A stretch of DNA of 18,877 nt from Planctomycetaceae bacterium. Lineage in GTDB: Bacteria; Planctomycetota; Phycisphaerae; SM23-33. The DNA is taken from contig JAJFVE010000100.1 of NCBI GenBank assembly GCA_021371965.1, positions 1 to 18,877 on the forward strand, read 5' to 3'. The notes beneath the pieces were generated by a model. The model searched no databases, was not told the origin of the DNA, and saw only the letters and a list, made by a program, of their open reading frames with translations. Positions 1-7,273 of this stretch are shown here, in pieces (position 1 is the stretch's first letter; the number at the start of each line of letters is the position of its first letter). Position numbers and translations under genes: made by a program.

Positions 1-995
1 TCGCTGGCGCCGTCGATGCGGGCCGACTCGGCCAGGCTCTCGGGGATCGACTGGAAGAAGTTCTTGACGACGATGATGTTGAACGCCCCCAGCAGGCCCG
101 GAATGATGTAGACCATGAAGTTGTCCATCAGGCCGACGCTCTTGATCAGCATGTACATCGGCACCAGCCCGCCGGAGAAGATCATCGTGAAGAGGATGAA
201 GAATGTCACGCTCTTGCGCCAGGGCATGTTCGAGCGGCTCAGCGGATAGGCCGCCAAGGCCGTCGCCAGCACCGTCAGCACCGTCCCGATCACCGTGCGG
301 GCGATGGTGACAAGATACGCCCAAAGGATCTCGTTGTTGCGGAAGACCATGATGTACGACGCCTCGGACAGACCGCGGGCGTACTGCTGCCAGTACCGCC
401 CCCGCAGGTGCGGGGCGATCAACTCGGGATAGGCCGCATTGAGCCGCTCGCGATTGAGGAAGATCACGTCGTTGGCCGACTCACCCGAGGCGGTGGCGCT
501 GGATAACATCGCCAGAGTTTTGGCGTCGCCCCCCGAGGCGGACCAGGCGGCGGCGTCGAAGAAGTCCGGCCGTTCGAGCATCGCGTTGAGTTCTCCCACA
601 AGCGAAACGCGAATGGCTTTTGCGTCGCCGGGCTCGCCGCGACGGATTGTTTCTCGCAGAGGCTGCGACAATCCGCTCCACATGAGGCTGGCGGCTGTTT
701 GGCGCCCTTCTTTATGCGACGACTGCAGGGTCTTGAGGAATCGCGGCAGGTCGAGGATGTCTTCTTCTCTGAGTTTGGAGCCGGGACCGAGTCCGACGAC
801 GTCGGCCATTCCCCGCCCCAGCAACGACATGTCGCCGGGCACCACGTGCAGGCCGGCCCGCTGCGATTCGGCGCTGCTCGAGACGGAGATGGCGAAGGTG
901 TACAGGAACGGATAGAGCGACACAAAGGCGAACGCCGCCAGGATGACGACGTTGAACGCGCCAAAAACTTTCTCGCCTGTGGTCCTTGCTATCAC
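1..995 (-). CDS. Carbohydrate ABC transporter permease, YtcP/MalG type, 3' end beyond window, with large loop insertion
   Basis: Inner-membrane permease of a sugar or oligosaccharide importer. The frame is open for 331 codons and runs off the left edge. A GTG start at 995 sits one base after the stop of the upstream permease, with AAGGA ten bases before it. Residues 13-38 form the first membrane segment; further membrane segments fall near 224-247, 262-285 and 294-316. The last visible residues, ESLAESARIDGAS, are the EAA loop that contacts the ATPase. The family normally goes from the first membrane segment through a short periplasmic loop of about 30-40 residues into the MetI core. Here residues ~60-207 are an extra, mostly hydrophilic, helical stretch; the flanks (GLHVVPGDMSL and EASYIMVFRNNEILW) read like the two halves of an ordinary loop. 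The partner subunits precede it in the same operon. The substrate is unknown. Confidence 0.88.
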   Translation of the reverse strand, partial: MIARTTGEKVFGAFNVVILAAFAFVSLYPFLYTFAISVSSSAESQRAGLHVVPGDMSLLGRGMADVVGLGPGSKLREEDILDLPRFLKTLQSSHKEGRQTAASLMWSGLSQPLRETIRRGEPGDAKAIRVSLVGELNAMLERPDFFDAAAWSASGGDAKTLAMLSSATASGESANDVIFLNRERLNAAYPELIAPHLRGRYWQQYARGLSEASYIMVFRNNEILWAYLVTIARTVIGTVLTVLATALAAYPLSRSNMPWRKSVTFFILFTMIFSGGLVPMYMLIKSVGLMDNFMVYIIPGLLGAFNIIVVKNFFQSIPESLAESARIDGAS

Positions 996-996
996 T

Positions 997-1932
997 TCAC
1001 CAGATTCCTTGTTCGCCTTTGCTGATTTTCTTGGTGACGGAGTTCACCATGACGATCAGGACGAGGCTGACGACGGACTTGAACATTCCAGCGGCCGCTC
1101 CGCCGGCGAAGTCCATCTGTTCCTGCATCAGCCGGATCACGTAGGTATCGAGCACGTCGCCCCACTCGTACACGTTGGGGTTGTACATGTTGTAGATCTG
1201 GTCGAAGCCGACGTTCAGGATTCCGCCCAGCGAGAGAATGAACAGCGTCACCATCGTCGGCACCAGCGCGGGCAGCGTGATGTGCAGCGTCTGCTTCCAT
1301 CGTCCCGCGCCGTCGACGACAGCGGCCTCGTACAGCGTCGGACTGATGCCCGACAGCGCGGCGAGGTAGATCACCGCTCCGTACCCAAGCCCCTGCCAGA
1401 CGGCCGTGATGATGATGACGGCGATAAACCAGGCGTTGCTGGTCAGGAAGGGGACGGCCGCCTCGGGGCCGGCGATCGAGCAGATGACGCTGTTGATCGC
1501 CCCGTCGCGCGCCAGCAGCATGCGGAAGATGCCCGCCAGCAGCACCCAGGAGAAGAAGTACGGCAGATACGTCAGCGTCTGCACCGTGCGTTTGTACCAC
1601 GAAAGGCGAACCTCGTTGATCAGCAGCGCCAGCACGATGGGCCCGGCGAAGCCGAACACCAGCCGCAGCAGGCTGATCACCAGCGTGTTGCGGATGACCT
1701 GCGGGAACTCGTCGCCGCCGAAGAGCGTGGCGAAGTTCTCCAGGCCGATCCATCGCCCGCCGAGAATCCCCTCGGAAATGCTGAAGTCCTTGAACGCGAT
1801 CACCAGCCCATACATCGGGATGTAGCTGAAGACGATGAAGAACGCCACCACCGGCAGCGCCATCAGCACCAGGCTGCGATGCTTTCGCAGCGTCGCCAGC
1901 GTGCCGAGTTTTCGGGCGTCGACGCGGCTCAT
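997..1932 (-). CDS. Carbohydrate ABC transporter permease, LplB/UgpA-like
   Basis: First integral membrane subunit of the importer, 311 residues, a usual length for the family. The opening helix (about 20-45, with SYIPMYGLVIAFKDF), the loop WIGLENFATLFGG, and the EAA motif YEAAVVDGAGRWKQ at 201-214 followed by HITLPAL are typical of LplB-type permeases that pair with YtcP-type partners and large binding proteins. The start chosen is the ATG at 1932: it overlaps the stop of the binding-protein gene by four bases (ATGA), which points to translational coupling, and the protein then begins with a short basic segment before the first helix. A longer frame to 2025 exists but would lie inside the upstream gene. 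No ATP-binding subunit is in view; families of this type often share a genomically distant ATPase. Substrate not determinable. Confidence 0.93.
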   Translation of the reverse strand: MSRVDARKLGTLATLRKHRSLVLMALPVVAFFIVFSYIPMYGLVIAFKDFSISEGILGGRWIGLENFATLFGGDEFPQVIRNTLVISLLRLVFGFAGPIVLALLINEVRLSWYKRTVQTLTYLPYFFSWVLLAGIFRMLLARDGAINSVICSIAGPEAAVPFLTSNAWFIAVIIITAVWQGLGYGAVIYLAALSGISPTLYEAAVVDGAGRWKQTLHITLPALVPTMVTLFILSLGGILNVGFDQIYNMYNPNVYEWGDVLDTYVIRLMQEQMDFAGGAAAGMFKSVVSLVLIVMVNSVTKKISKGEQGIW

Positions 1933-3647
1933 GGGCGCGCCCCCACGATACCGTAGACGCGGTTCATGTCCTGAAAGAGCGCGTTGGCTTCGTCGGTCAT
2001 CTGCCGACCGCCGCGGCGGTACCATTCGTTGGCGAACTCGTCAAAGGCCGCAATCGGAAGGTCGCCCTTGATGATCTGCGTGTAGACCGACATCTGCTTT
2101 TCGCGCAGTTTCTTGAGATACTTGGCGGCCGAGGGCACCACGTCGGGCTTGAGGAACACGTCGGCGGCCCCCCACTGCCGCTTGCGATAGGTGTCGTTGA
2201 AGGCCACTTCCTCGCGGCTGCGGAACGCCGCCGTCAGTTCGACCGATGCCCCGCAGGGGCTGAAGAACGTGCCCCCCGCCAAGCCCAGGCCCACCGTGGC
2301 GGCCGATCGCTTGTTGGAGTCGGCGTACTCGGGCGTGGTCTTGAGCCCGCTGCCGGGCGATTTTCCATCGCGGTACTCATAGTGCAGCCCGCGCTGGCCG
2401 CACTTGCTGACGAGCATGACGTTGGTCTCGTCGGGATTCTTGTCGAAGCACGCCGCGGCCATCTCGTCCCACATCTTGAGCATGCGGATGACGAGTTGCG
2501 GTTTCTTCGCCACGCCGGCGCCGAAGACCATGGTGTTGCCCCCGCCGCCCCAGATGCGGATCCCGCGATGACCGTTGGGCCCTTGCGGCGGCGGGCCCAT
2601 CACCATGGCCGCCCGCGGGTTGTTCGCTGCCAAGTCCTTGGCCATCGAGCGGTCCAGCTCCGGGTCGACCGCCCACCACACCCCGCCGTGGCTGAGATAG
2701 CCCACCTTGCCGTTGAGGAACTTGCGGTCGTTGTCCTCGCCTCGGTCAAGCTGGAAGTCCGGATGGATCAATCCCTCCTTATACCACGCCGCCAGCAGCT
2801 CCAGCGCCGCCCGCGCTTCGGGCACCACACCGCCGTAGACGATCTTGCCGTCCCGCTCGATCCAGTCGAACGGCAGCAGCCCCTGCTTGTCGCCAGGGGC
2901 GCCGAAGGCCGCAAAGATGTCGTCGAAGTAGCGAAACCACCACTCCGAGTTGGCCGTCATGCCGTAGGTGTCCTGCACGCCGTTGCCGTCGGGGTCCTGG
3001 TAGCGGAATCGCCTCAGGGCCTCGTGCATCTCTTCGAGCGTCGCCGGCACCTTCTTGATGCCGACCTTCTCAAGCCAGTCCTTGCGCCACGCGGGCGACT
3101 CGGGATACACGCCGTCGGACCAGATCGTCGGCACGCCGAGGTTGCGCCCGACCGCCTCACCGCCGCGGCGATAGTACGAGTACATCCACGCCTGCGGGGC
3201 CGTCTCGTTGATCAACCGCACGTACGACGGAGCGTGCTTGAGGATCAGCTCGTACGGGATGGGAATGATGAAACCGTTCCTGGCGTCCATCTGGACGTTG
3301 ATCGGGTCGGCCTCCCACGCCACGTCGGGAACGAAGACGCCCCCGGCGGACATCATCGGCTTCTTCCACTCGTAGTCCGGCCCGCCCAGGAAGATCGGCT
3401 TGATCTTGAGATGATAGCGTCTTTCGAGATATGTCTGCAGCCAACCGCCTTCGGTGGCGTTGACGCTGTACGGCGGGCCCATCCAGGAAACGGTCAAGAT
3501 CTCATTGGGATCGTAGGCGGCCTCGACGGCCTTCCAGTCGATCTGCGGGTCAGTGCTGGCCGTGCGCCGCGGGCCGTTGGCCAGGACGGTAAAAACCGTC
3601 AGCGCCGCGGCCATGAGGGCAAGACCGGTTATCGTTTTCCAACTCAT
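1929..3647 (-). CDS. Extracellular solute-binding protein, family 1 (LipO/YtcQ-like)
   Basis: Periplasmic sugar- or oligosaccharide-binding component of the ABC importer encoded downstream, 572 residues from the start used. The N-terminus MSWKTITGLALMAAALTVFT is a signal peptide or anchor; there is no lipobox cysteine. Family features are the DPDGNGVQDTYG loop at 218-229, the WRKDWLEKVGIKKVPATLEE helix entry, and the aromatic-rich cleft residues (SEWWFRYFDD, GGVWWAVDP). The large size matches the LipO/YtcQ group rather than the ~420-residue MalE type. The start is uncertain: an in-frame ATG at 3662 (MLAAAM) has AAGGGG too close to it, whereas the ATG at 3647 gives a normal positively charged n-region with only a weak GGCGG site. 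A farther ATG at 3812 would put a palindromic repeat inside the protein and is unlikely. Confidence 0.9.
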   Translation of the reverse strand: MSWKTITGLALMAAALTVFTVLANGPRRTASTDPQIDWKAVEAAYDPNEILTVSWMGPPYSVNATEGGWLQTYLERRYHLKIKPIFLGGPDYEWKKPMMSAGGVFVPDVAWEADPINVQMDARNGFIIPIPYELILKHAPSYVRLINETAPQAWMYSYYRRGGEAVGRNLGVPTIWSDGVYPESPAWRKDWLEKVGIKKVPATLEEMHEALRRFRYQDPDGNGVQDTYGMTANSEWWFRYFDDIFAAFGAPGDKQGLLPFDWIERDGKIVYGGVVPEARAALELLAAWYKEGLIHPDFQLDRGEDNDRKFLNGKVGYLSHGGVWWAVDPELDRSMAKDLAANNPRAAMVMGPPPQGPNGHRGIRIWGGGGNTMVFGAGVAKKPQLVIRMLKMWDEMAAACFDKNPDETNVMLVSKCGQRGLHYEYRDGKSPGSGLKTTPEYADSNKRSAATVGLGLAGGTFFSPCGASVELTAAFRSREEVAFNDTYRKRQWGAADVFLKPDVVPSAAKYLKKLREKQMSVYTQIIKGDLPIAAFDEFANEWYRRGGRQMTDEANALFQDMNRVYGIVGARP

Positions 3648-3706
3648 CGCTGCCGCCAGCATACCCCTTCGCCCCAGTCGCGCACAATAGGCGAATGGTG
3701 CGTGGT

Positions 3707-3723
3707 ACGGGCATCTTGCCCGT
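3707..3723. repeat. Short GC palindrome (acgggca-tct-tgcccgt)
   Basis: A perfect 7-base inverted repeat with a 3-base loop, in the gap between two divergent genes. A close relative occurs at 5177-5217 and a related nested hairpin at 17159-17194. Read as protein, the 3707 and 5199 copies give HGQDA/HGQDV, which shows they belong to one sequence family. It is likely a REP-like intergenic repeat; copy number in the genome cannot be seen from this window. Confidence 0.6.
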
Positions 3724-3752
3724 GACTTTTGATCCTGCCGCCCGATTTTGCC

Positions 3753-3780
3753 TTGCCAGTTGGAAGACTGGCGGTATGAT
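3753..3780 (+). promoter_or_regulatory. Probable sigma-70 type promoter for the secreted-protein gene at 3843
   Basis: TTGCCA at 3753-3758, a 16-base spacer and TATGAT at 3775-3780; each hexamer matches five of six consensus positions. The spacer and -35 contain a perfect palindrome, gccagt(3755-3760)-6 bases-actggc(3767-3772), which could be a binding site or part of a repeat. The coding start lies 62 bases after the -10. Confidence 0.5.
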
Positions 3781-3842
3781 GCGGGCGTATCCCGATATCT
3801 CTCACTGCCCAATTCGTTCCGGGTGCCTGAAAGGAGCCTGCC

Positions 3843-4967
3843 ATGGCAAATCTAGCGAAAACCATCCGCGTTTCGTGCCTTGTGTTCGTCGGCCTGTTGT
3901 GTCTGAGCGTGGCCGCTCCCGCCCGGGGCCAGTTCGGCAAGGCGCTCAAGATCGCCGAACAACTCCGCAAGGAAAAAGAGGAAAGAGAGCGCAAAGAGAA
4001 GGAAAAGGAAACGGCCAAGGAAACGGAAAAGACATCGCCGGCTCAGAATTCCGATTCCGGAACCAACCCCAGCGACCCCGGCGCCGCGCGCCGCGAAAGA
4101 ATGCGCAAGTCCCAGGCGGCCCCGGCGGGCAAGATCGTCTTCTCCGCCGCGCCGATCGACCCGGCCAAACCGGAAAACCTCGTTACGGAATTCAAATCCG
4201 GCGATTCCATCTACGCCCTCGTCCAGACCGACAAGACTTGGCGCGATCTGCTTGGCAAGGGCGATGCGGAGGTCAAGGAGATCCAGGTGCCCCTGGACAT
4301 GCTCGTTGATGACAAGACCGTTGATTTCCAGTACATCACCATCAAGAACGCCCCGGCCATCGACAGCAAGCTGCTGATAGTGGATATCGCACCGGACCCG
4401 GCCAAGATGACGGCGTACAAGGATGAAGGCTTCGCCTGGGGCGAGGGCAAGGGCGGGCGCAAGATCGGACCCGACACGTACACGTACAACCTCGGACAGC
4501 TCGCTGCCGGAAAGCATACCGTCAAGTTCCAGGTCCGCAGCTTCGGCAAGGTCTTCTCGGCCGGCGAGTTCACCATCTCCGGCGACGATTACAAGCCTTA
4601 TACCGCCCTGCGAGAGAAGGTCCTTCAGGAAATGCTCAATGTCGGCGGCATGCCCAAATCGCAGAAGACCGACATTCAACTCGAAGCCACGATGATGAAG
4701 CTGCTCCAGAACGCCGGGTGGAAGAACATACGCCGCCTGGTCATCGTCGACAAGGACTGGTGGAACGACCTCGCCAGCGGCGGCAACTCCGCCGTCATCG
4801 GGCGGCACATCGGCGCAGCCGTGGCAGCCAAGGCAGAAGACGGAACCTATTTCTGGTCCAACGTCACCTTCCAGCAGAACAAGCTGATCGACGGTTCCTT
4901 CGGTGCACTGGAACTGTCCAAGACCGGCATCAAACGCCCGATCAAGGAAGAGAACATCGACAAGTGA
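3843..4967 (+). CDS. Secreted protein of unknown function with charged helical segment
   Basis: I do not recognise a named family. The 374-residue product starts with a clear signal peptide (residues 1-29, cleavage likely after APARG). Residues ~34-65 are an extremely charged Lys/Glu-rich helix, probably coiled coil (KEKEERERKEKEKETAKETE), followed by a Pro/Ser/Asn linker to ~95. Residues ~97-260 look like a beta-rich domain (PIDPAKPENL...FKSGDSIYALV...GKHTVKFQVRSFGKVFSAGEF). The C-terminal ~100 residues start with a helix (REKVLQEMLN) and contain RRLVIVDKDWWNDL, an IGRHIGAAVAAKAEDGTYFW segment and a final beta hairpin, resembling extracytoplasmic proteins of unknown function in other phyla. 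AAGGAG six bases before the ATG supports the start. It stands alone, divergent from the sugar importer and convergent with the SecA gene. Confidence 0.85.
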   Translation: MANLAKTIRVSCLVFVGLLCLSVAAPARGQFGKALKIAEQLRKEKEERERKEKEKETAKETEKTSPAQNSDSGTNPSDPGAARRERMRKSQAAPAGKIVFSAAPIDPAKPENLVTEFKSGDSIYALVQTDKTWRDLLGKGDAEVKEIQVPLDMLVDDKTVDFQYITIKNAPAIDSKLLIVDIAPDPAKMTAYKDEGFAWGEGKGGRKIGPDTYTYNLGQLAAGKHTVKFQVRSFGKVFSAGEFTISGDDYKPYTALREKVLQEMLNVGGMPKSQKTDIQLEATMMKLLQNAGWKNIRRLVIVDKDWWNDLASGGNSAVIGRHIGAAVAAKAEDGTYFWSNVTFQQNKLIDGSFGALELSKTGIKRPIKEENIDK

Positions 4968-5016
4968 CCCGGGCAGTGCGGGATTAACGGATTCAGAGGA
5001 TGAGAAACGGGTCAAG

Positions 5017-5047
5017 AGGTTCCGAATAAGCCCGAAGCTCGGAACCT
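5017..5047. repeat. Inverted repeat, 9-base arms
   Basis: aggttccga (5017-5025) pairs perfectly with tcggaacct (5039-5047) across a 13-base loop. It is the first of several hairpins in the 250-base gap between the convergent genes ending at 4967 and 5218; no gene is seen in that gap. Confidence 0.5.
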
Positions 5048-5058
5048 GCGCCTGGGTC

Positions 5059-5083
5059 CCACGCACAATTCCGTTGTGCGTGG
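5059..5083. terminator. Strong hairpin, possible bidirectional terminator
   Basis: ccacgcacaa (5059-5068), loop ttccg, ttgtgcgtgg (5074-5083): a perfect 10-base-pair stem between two convergent genes. There is no clear T-run on either side, so an intrinsic terminator is only one option; an intergenic repeat that also ends transcription is equally possible. Confidence 0.4.
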
Positions 5084-5176
5084 CTCTGACGGCTGAGAGC
5101 AGTTGCCCAACAACATCGAAAGCGGCGGCGGGTGCCGCGCCCGCGACACGTCAGCCCGCGCGACACGAACAACTCA

Positions 5177-5217
5177 CGGGCGGGACGCCCGGGAGACTCA
5201 CGGGCAAGATGTCCGTG
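5177..5217. repeat. Tandem GC palindromes immediately 3' of the SecA-like gene
   Basis: Two adjacent hairpins: cgggcg-gga-cgcccg at 5177-5191 and cacgggca-aga-tgtccgtg at 5199-5217 (8-base stem with one G-T pair). The second touches the stop codon of the minus-strand gene ending at 5218. The core matches the palindrome at 3707-3723. The pair may act as REP-type mRNA-end stabiliser or terminator for the export operon; this is inferred from position. Confidence 0.55.
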
Positions 5218-7197
5218 TTACGTCTGCGGGCCGGCAAAGCCTAAGTACTCGTCGAGCCAGTCGTCGGTTTTCAGGACGCCTTTGCGCTGGGCCAGGGCTT
5301 GGCGGCTGGCGGTGCGCTGGGCGCTGGCGAAGATTTGGCGAGTGAAGGGGGTGGAGATTTCGCCCGCGGCGCGGTGGCGGGTGCGCAGAAAGGATGACGT
5401 GTGCGGAGCGTGGCGGCGGACCAGTTCGTCCTCCAGGCTCACGAACGTCTCGGCGGAGCCGGGGTCGCCCTGGCGGGCGCAGCGGCCTATGAGCTGGCGG
5501 TCCACGCGGCGGGACTCGTGGCGCTCGGTGGCGATCACGTGCAGGCCGCCCAGGTCCGTCACGCCGCGGCCCAGCTTGATGTCGGTGCCTCGCCCGGCCA
5601 TGTTCGTCGCGACGGTGATGCGCCCGGCCGCGCCCGCGCCGGCGACGATCTGGGCTTCCTCGGCGTGGCGCACGGCGTTGAGCACCTGGTGTTCGAGGCC
5701 GGCGGCGGTCAGCATGGCCGAGAGCTGCTCGCTGGCCCGCACGCTGCGGGTGCCGATCAGGATCGGGGCGGCGGTTTCGTGCAGGCATTTGGCGCGGGCG
5801 ATGACGGCTGCCCACTTGGCGGTTTCGTTGGCGAAGACGCGGTCGGGGACGACCTTGCGGATGCACGGGCGGTTGGTGGGGATGACGGCCACGGGCAGGT
5901 GGTAGATTTGCCAGAACTCCAGCGTTGCCTCGGCCGCAGTGCCGGTCATGCCCGAGAGCTTGCGGTACTGTCGGAAGAACCGCTGGAAGCTGATGCGGGC
6001 GTGGGTGTCCTTGGGGGCCTGCACCTCGAGGCCTTCCTTGGCCTGCACGGCCTGGTGCAGCCCGTCGCGCCACTCGCGGTCGGGCATGAGTCGGCCGGTG
6101 AACTCGTCGACGATGACGACCTTGCCGTCGTCGACGACGTACTGCTTGTCGCGGCGGTAGAAGATGGCGGCCGTCAGGGCCTGCACAACGAGTTCCTCGC
6201 TGCGCCGCCGCTTGGCCCAGATGCCGCCCAGGGCAGCGGTCAGTTCGGCAAGCCGCGCCTGGCCGGCATCGGTGAGGTCTATCTCGCGGTATCGCGCGTT
6301 GACGCGGTAGTGCCTGGGGGCATCGAGTTGCTGCGCCAGGGCGACGCCCTGCGAGAAGGCGGCCACCTGCTCGGCGTTGGGTGCCTGGCCGGAGATGATC
6401 AGCGGCGTAACGGCCTCGTCGATCAGGACCGAGTCGGCCTCGTCGATGATGGCGATCTGCAGACCGGTCTGGAGCAACCGGTCGGTCCCGCGGCCGCTGC
6501 CTTCGACGATCTTTGCCAGCAGCGCGTCGGGCAGCCCGCAAAACTTGCCCAGGGCCAGGCGGTCGCGCAGGAAGTCGGCGGTCACTTCCTTGTTGGTGCA
6601 GTAGGTGATGTCGGCCTGGTAGGCGTTGCGGCGGTCGTCGCCTTCCATCTCGCCTTCGATGTGCTCCGCCCGCAGCCCGCAGAAGCCGTAGACCTTGCGC
6701 ATCCACTGGGCGTCGCGCTTGGCCAGGTAATCGTTGACGGTGATGACATGGCAGCCGCGCCCGCGCCAGCCGGCAATCGTCGCGGGCATGGTGGCGGTGA
6801 GCGTCTTGCCCTCGCCGGTGGCCATCTCGGCAATGCAGCCGGCCTCGATCGCCAGCGCCCCGGCCACCTGTACGCGGTACGGCCGCTCGCCCAGTTGGCG
6901 AAAGGCCACCTCGCGAATGACCGCGAAGGCGGCCAGCAGGTCGGGCTTCTTCTGGCGATTGCGGCGGAAGAGCTCGCGGAAATGCTGGGCCTGCTCTCGC
7001 AGGTTCGCATCGGTCAGTTCGGCGAAAGATTTCTCCATCGCCAGCACGGCGTCGGCCTGGGCCAGGAACCGTCGCGTGCGGGGCAGGAGGTTATTGGCCA
7101 GCCCCAGGGCGGTGTCCCAGGCGGCATCGAGCGTGCGCGGCAGGGCCTCGCTGCCCGAAGGCTGGGAGAGCATTCGCCAGGTTGTGCTGGGAAGCAT
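5218..7197 (-). CDS. Short SecA-like preprotein translocase ATPase (accessory SecA)
   Basis: Cytoplasmic DEAD-type motor related to SecA, which pushes unfolded proteins through a membrane channel. Of 659 residues, ~60-225 are the first ATPase half (EMATGEGKT Walker A at 124-131; VITVNDYLAKRDAQWM at 151-166), ~225-370 the preprotein-crosslinking region inserted after IIDEADSVLIDEA (250-262), then YRKLSGMTGTA (411-421), TNMAGRGTDIKLG (531-543) and QLIGRCARQGDPGS (568-581). Bacterial SecA is usually 800-950 residues; here only ~70 follow the last ATPase motif, so most of the helical wing, the intramolecular regulator and the zinc/SecB tail are absent. Canonical QLRGRxGRQGD has Arg to Ile and Gly to Ala changes. 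The start at 7197 is weakly supported (GGA 11 bases upstream); an ATG at 7245 would translate an AT-rich repeat. It is the last gene of a run with three HlyD-type adaptors. Confidence 0.9.
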   Translation of the reverse strand: MLPSTTWRMLSQPSGSEALPRTLDAAWDTALGLANNLLPRTRRFLAQADAVLAMEKSFAELTDANLREQAQHFRELFRRNRQKKPDLLAAFAVIREVAFRQLGERPYRVQVAGALAIEAGCIAEMATGEGKTLTATMPATIAGWRGRGCHVITVNDYLAKRDAQWMRKVYGFCGLRAEHIEGEMEGDDRRNAYQADITYCTNKEVTADFLRDRLALGKFCGLPDALLAKIVEGSGRGTDRLLQTGLQIAIIDEADSVLIDEAVTPLIISGQAPNAEQVAAFSQGVALAQQLDAPRHYRVNARYREIDLTDAGQARLAELTAALGGIWAKRRRSEELVVQALTAAIFYRRDKQYVVDDGKVVIVDEFTGRLMPDREWRDGLHQAVQAKEGLEVQAPKDTHARISFQRFFRQYRKLSGMTGTAAEATLEFWQIYHLPVAVIPTNRPCIRKVVPDRVFANETAKWAAVIARAKCLHETAAPILIGTRSVRASEQLSAMLTAAGLEHQVLNAVRHAEEAQIVAGAGAAGRITVATNMAGRGTDIKLGRGVTDLGGLHVIATERHESRRVDRQLIGRCARQGDPGSAETFVSLEDELVRRHAPHTSSFLRTRHRAAGEISTPFTRQIFASAQRTASRQALAQRKGVLKTDDWLDEYLGFAGPQT

Positions 7198-7205
7198 CAA
7201 AGACG

Positions 7206-7236
7206 ATTTCCAATTTCCAATTTGGAATTTCCAATT
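7206..7236. repeat. AT-rich iterated ttccaattt tract
   Basis: A direct and inverted iteration of the unit ttccaa / ttggaa in an otherwise GC-rich operon, in the 76-base gap between the M50-HlyD and SecA-like genes. It contains the palindrome ttccaa-t-ttggaa. It resembles an intergenic repeat; it overlaps the leader of the SecA-like gene and could affect its translation. Confidence 0.45.
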
Positions 7237-7273
7237 AAGCAACACTGTCCCGCGGACTACTGGCTACTGGCGA

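Noticed and set aside
439..964. Small frames on both strands over the left edge
   Set aside because: The continuous permease frame from GTG 995 explains this region; the others are shadows.
2382..3725. A 447-codon plus-strand frame
   Set aside because: Antisense to the solute-binding protein gene, His/Arg/Val-rich with no domain; a shadow.
3852..5066. A 404-codon minus-strand frame
   Set aside because: Antisense to the secreted protein at 3843, which has a signal peptide, ribosome site and promoter; low-complexity Leu/Gly/Asp product.
5218..7245. Housekeeping SecA
   Set aside because: Too short, lacks the C-terminal domains, altered last motif, and sits among adaptor genes; an accessory SecA fits better, though no other SecA can be seen here.
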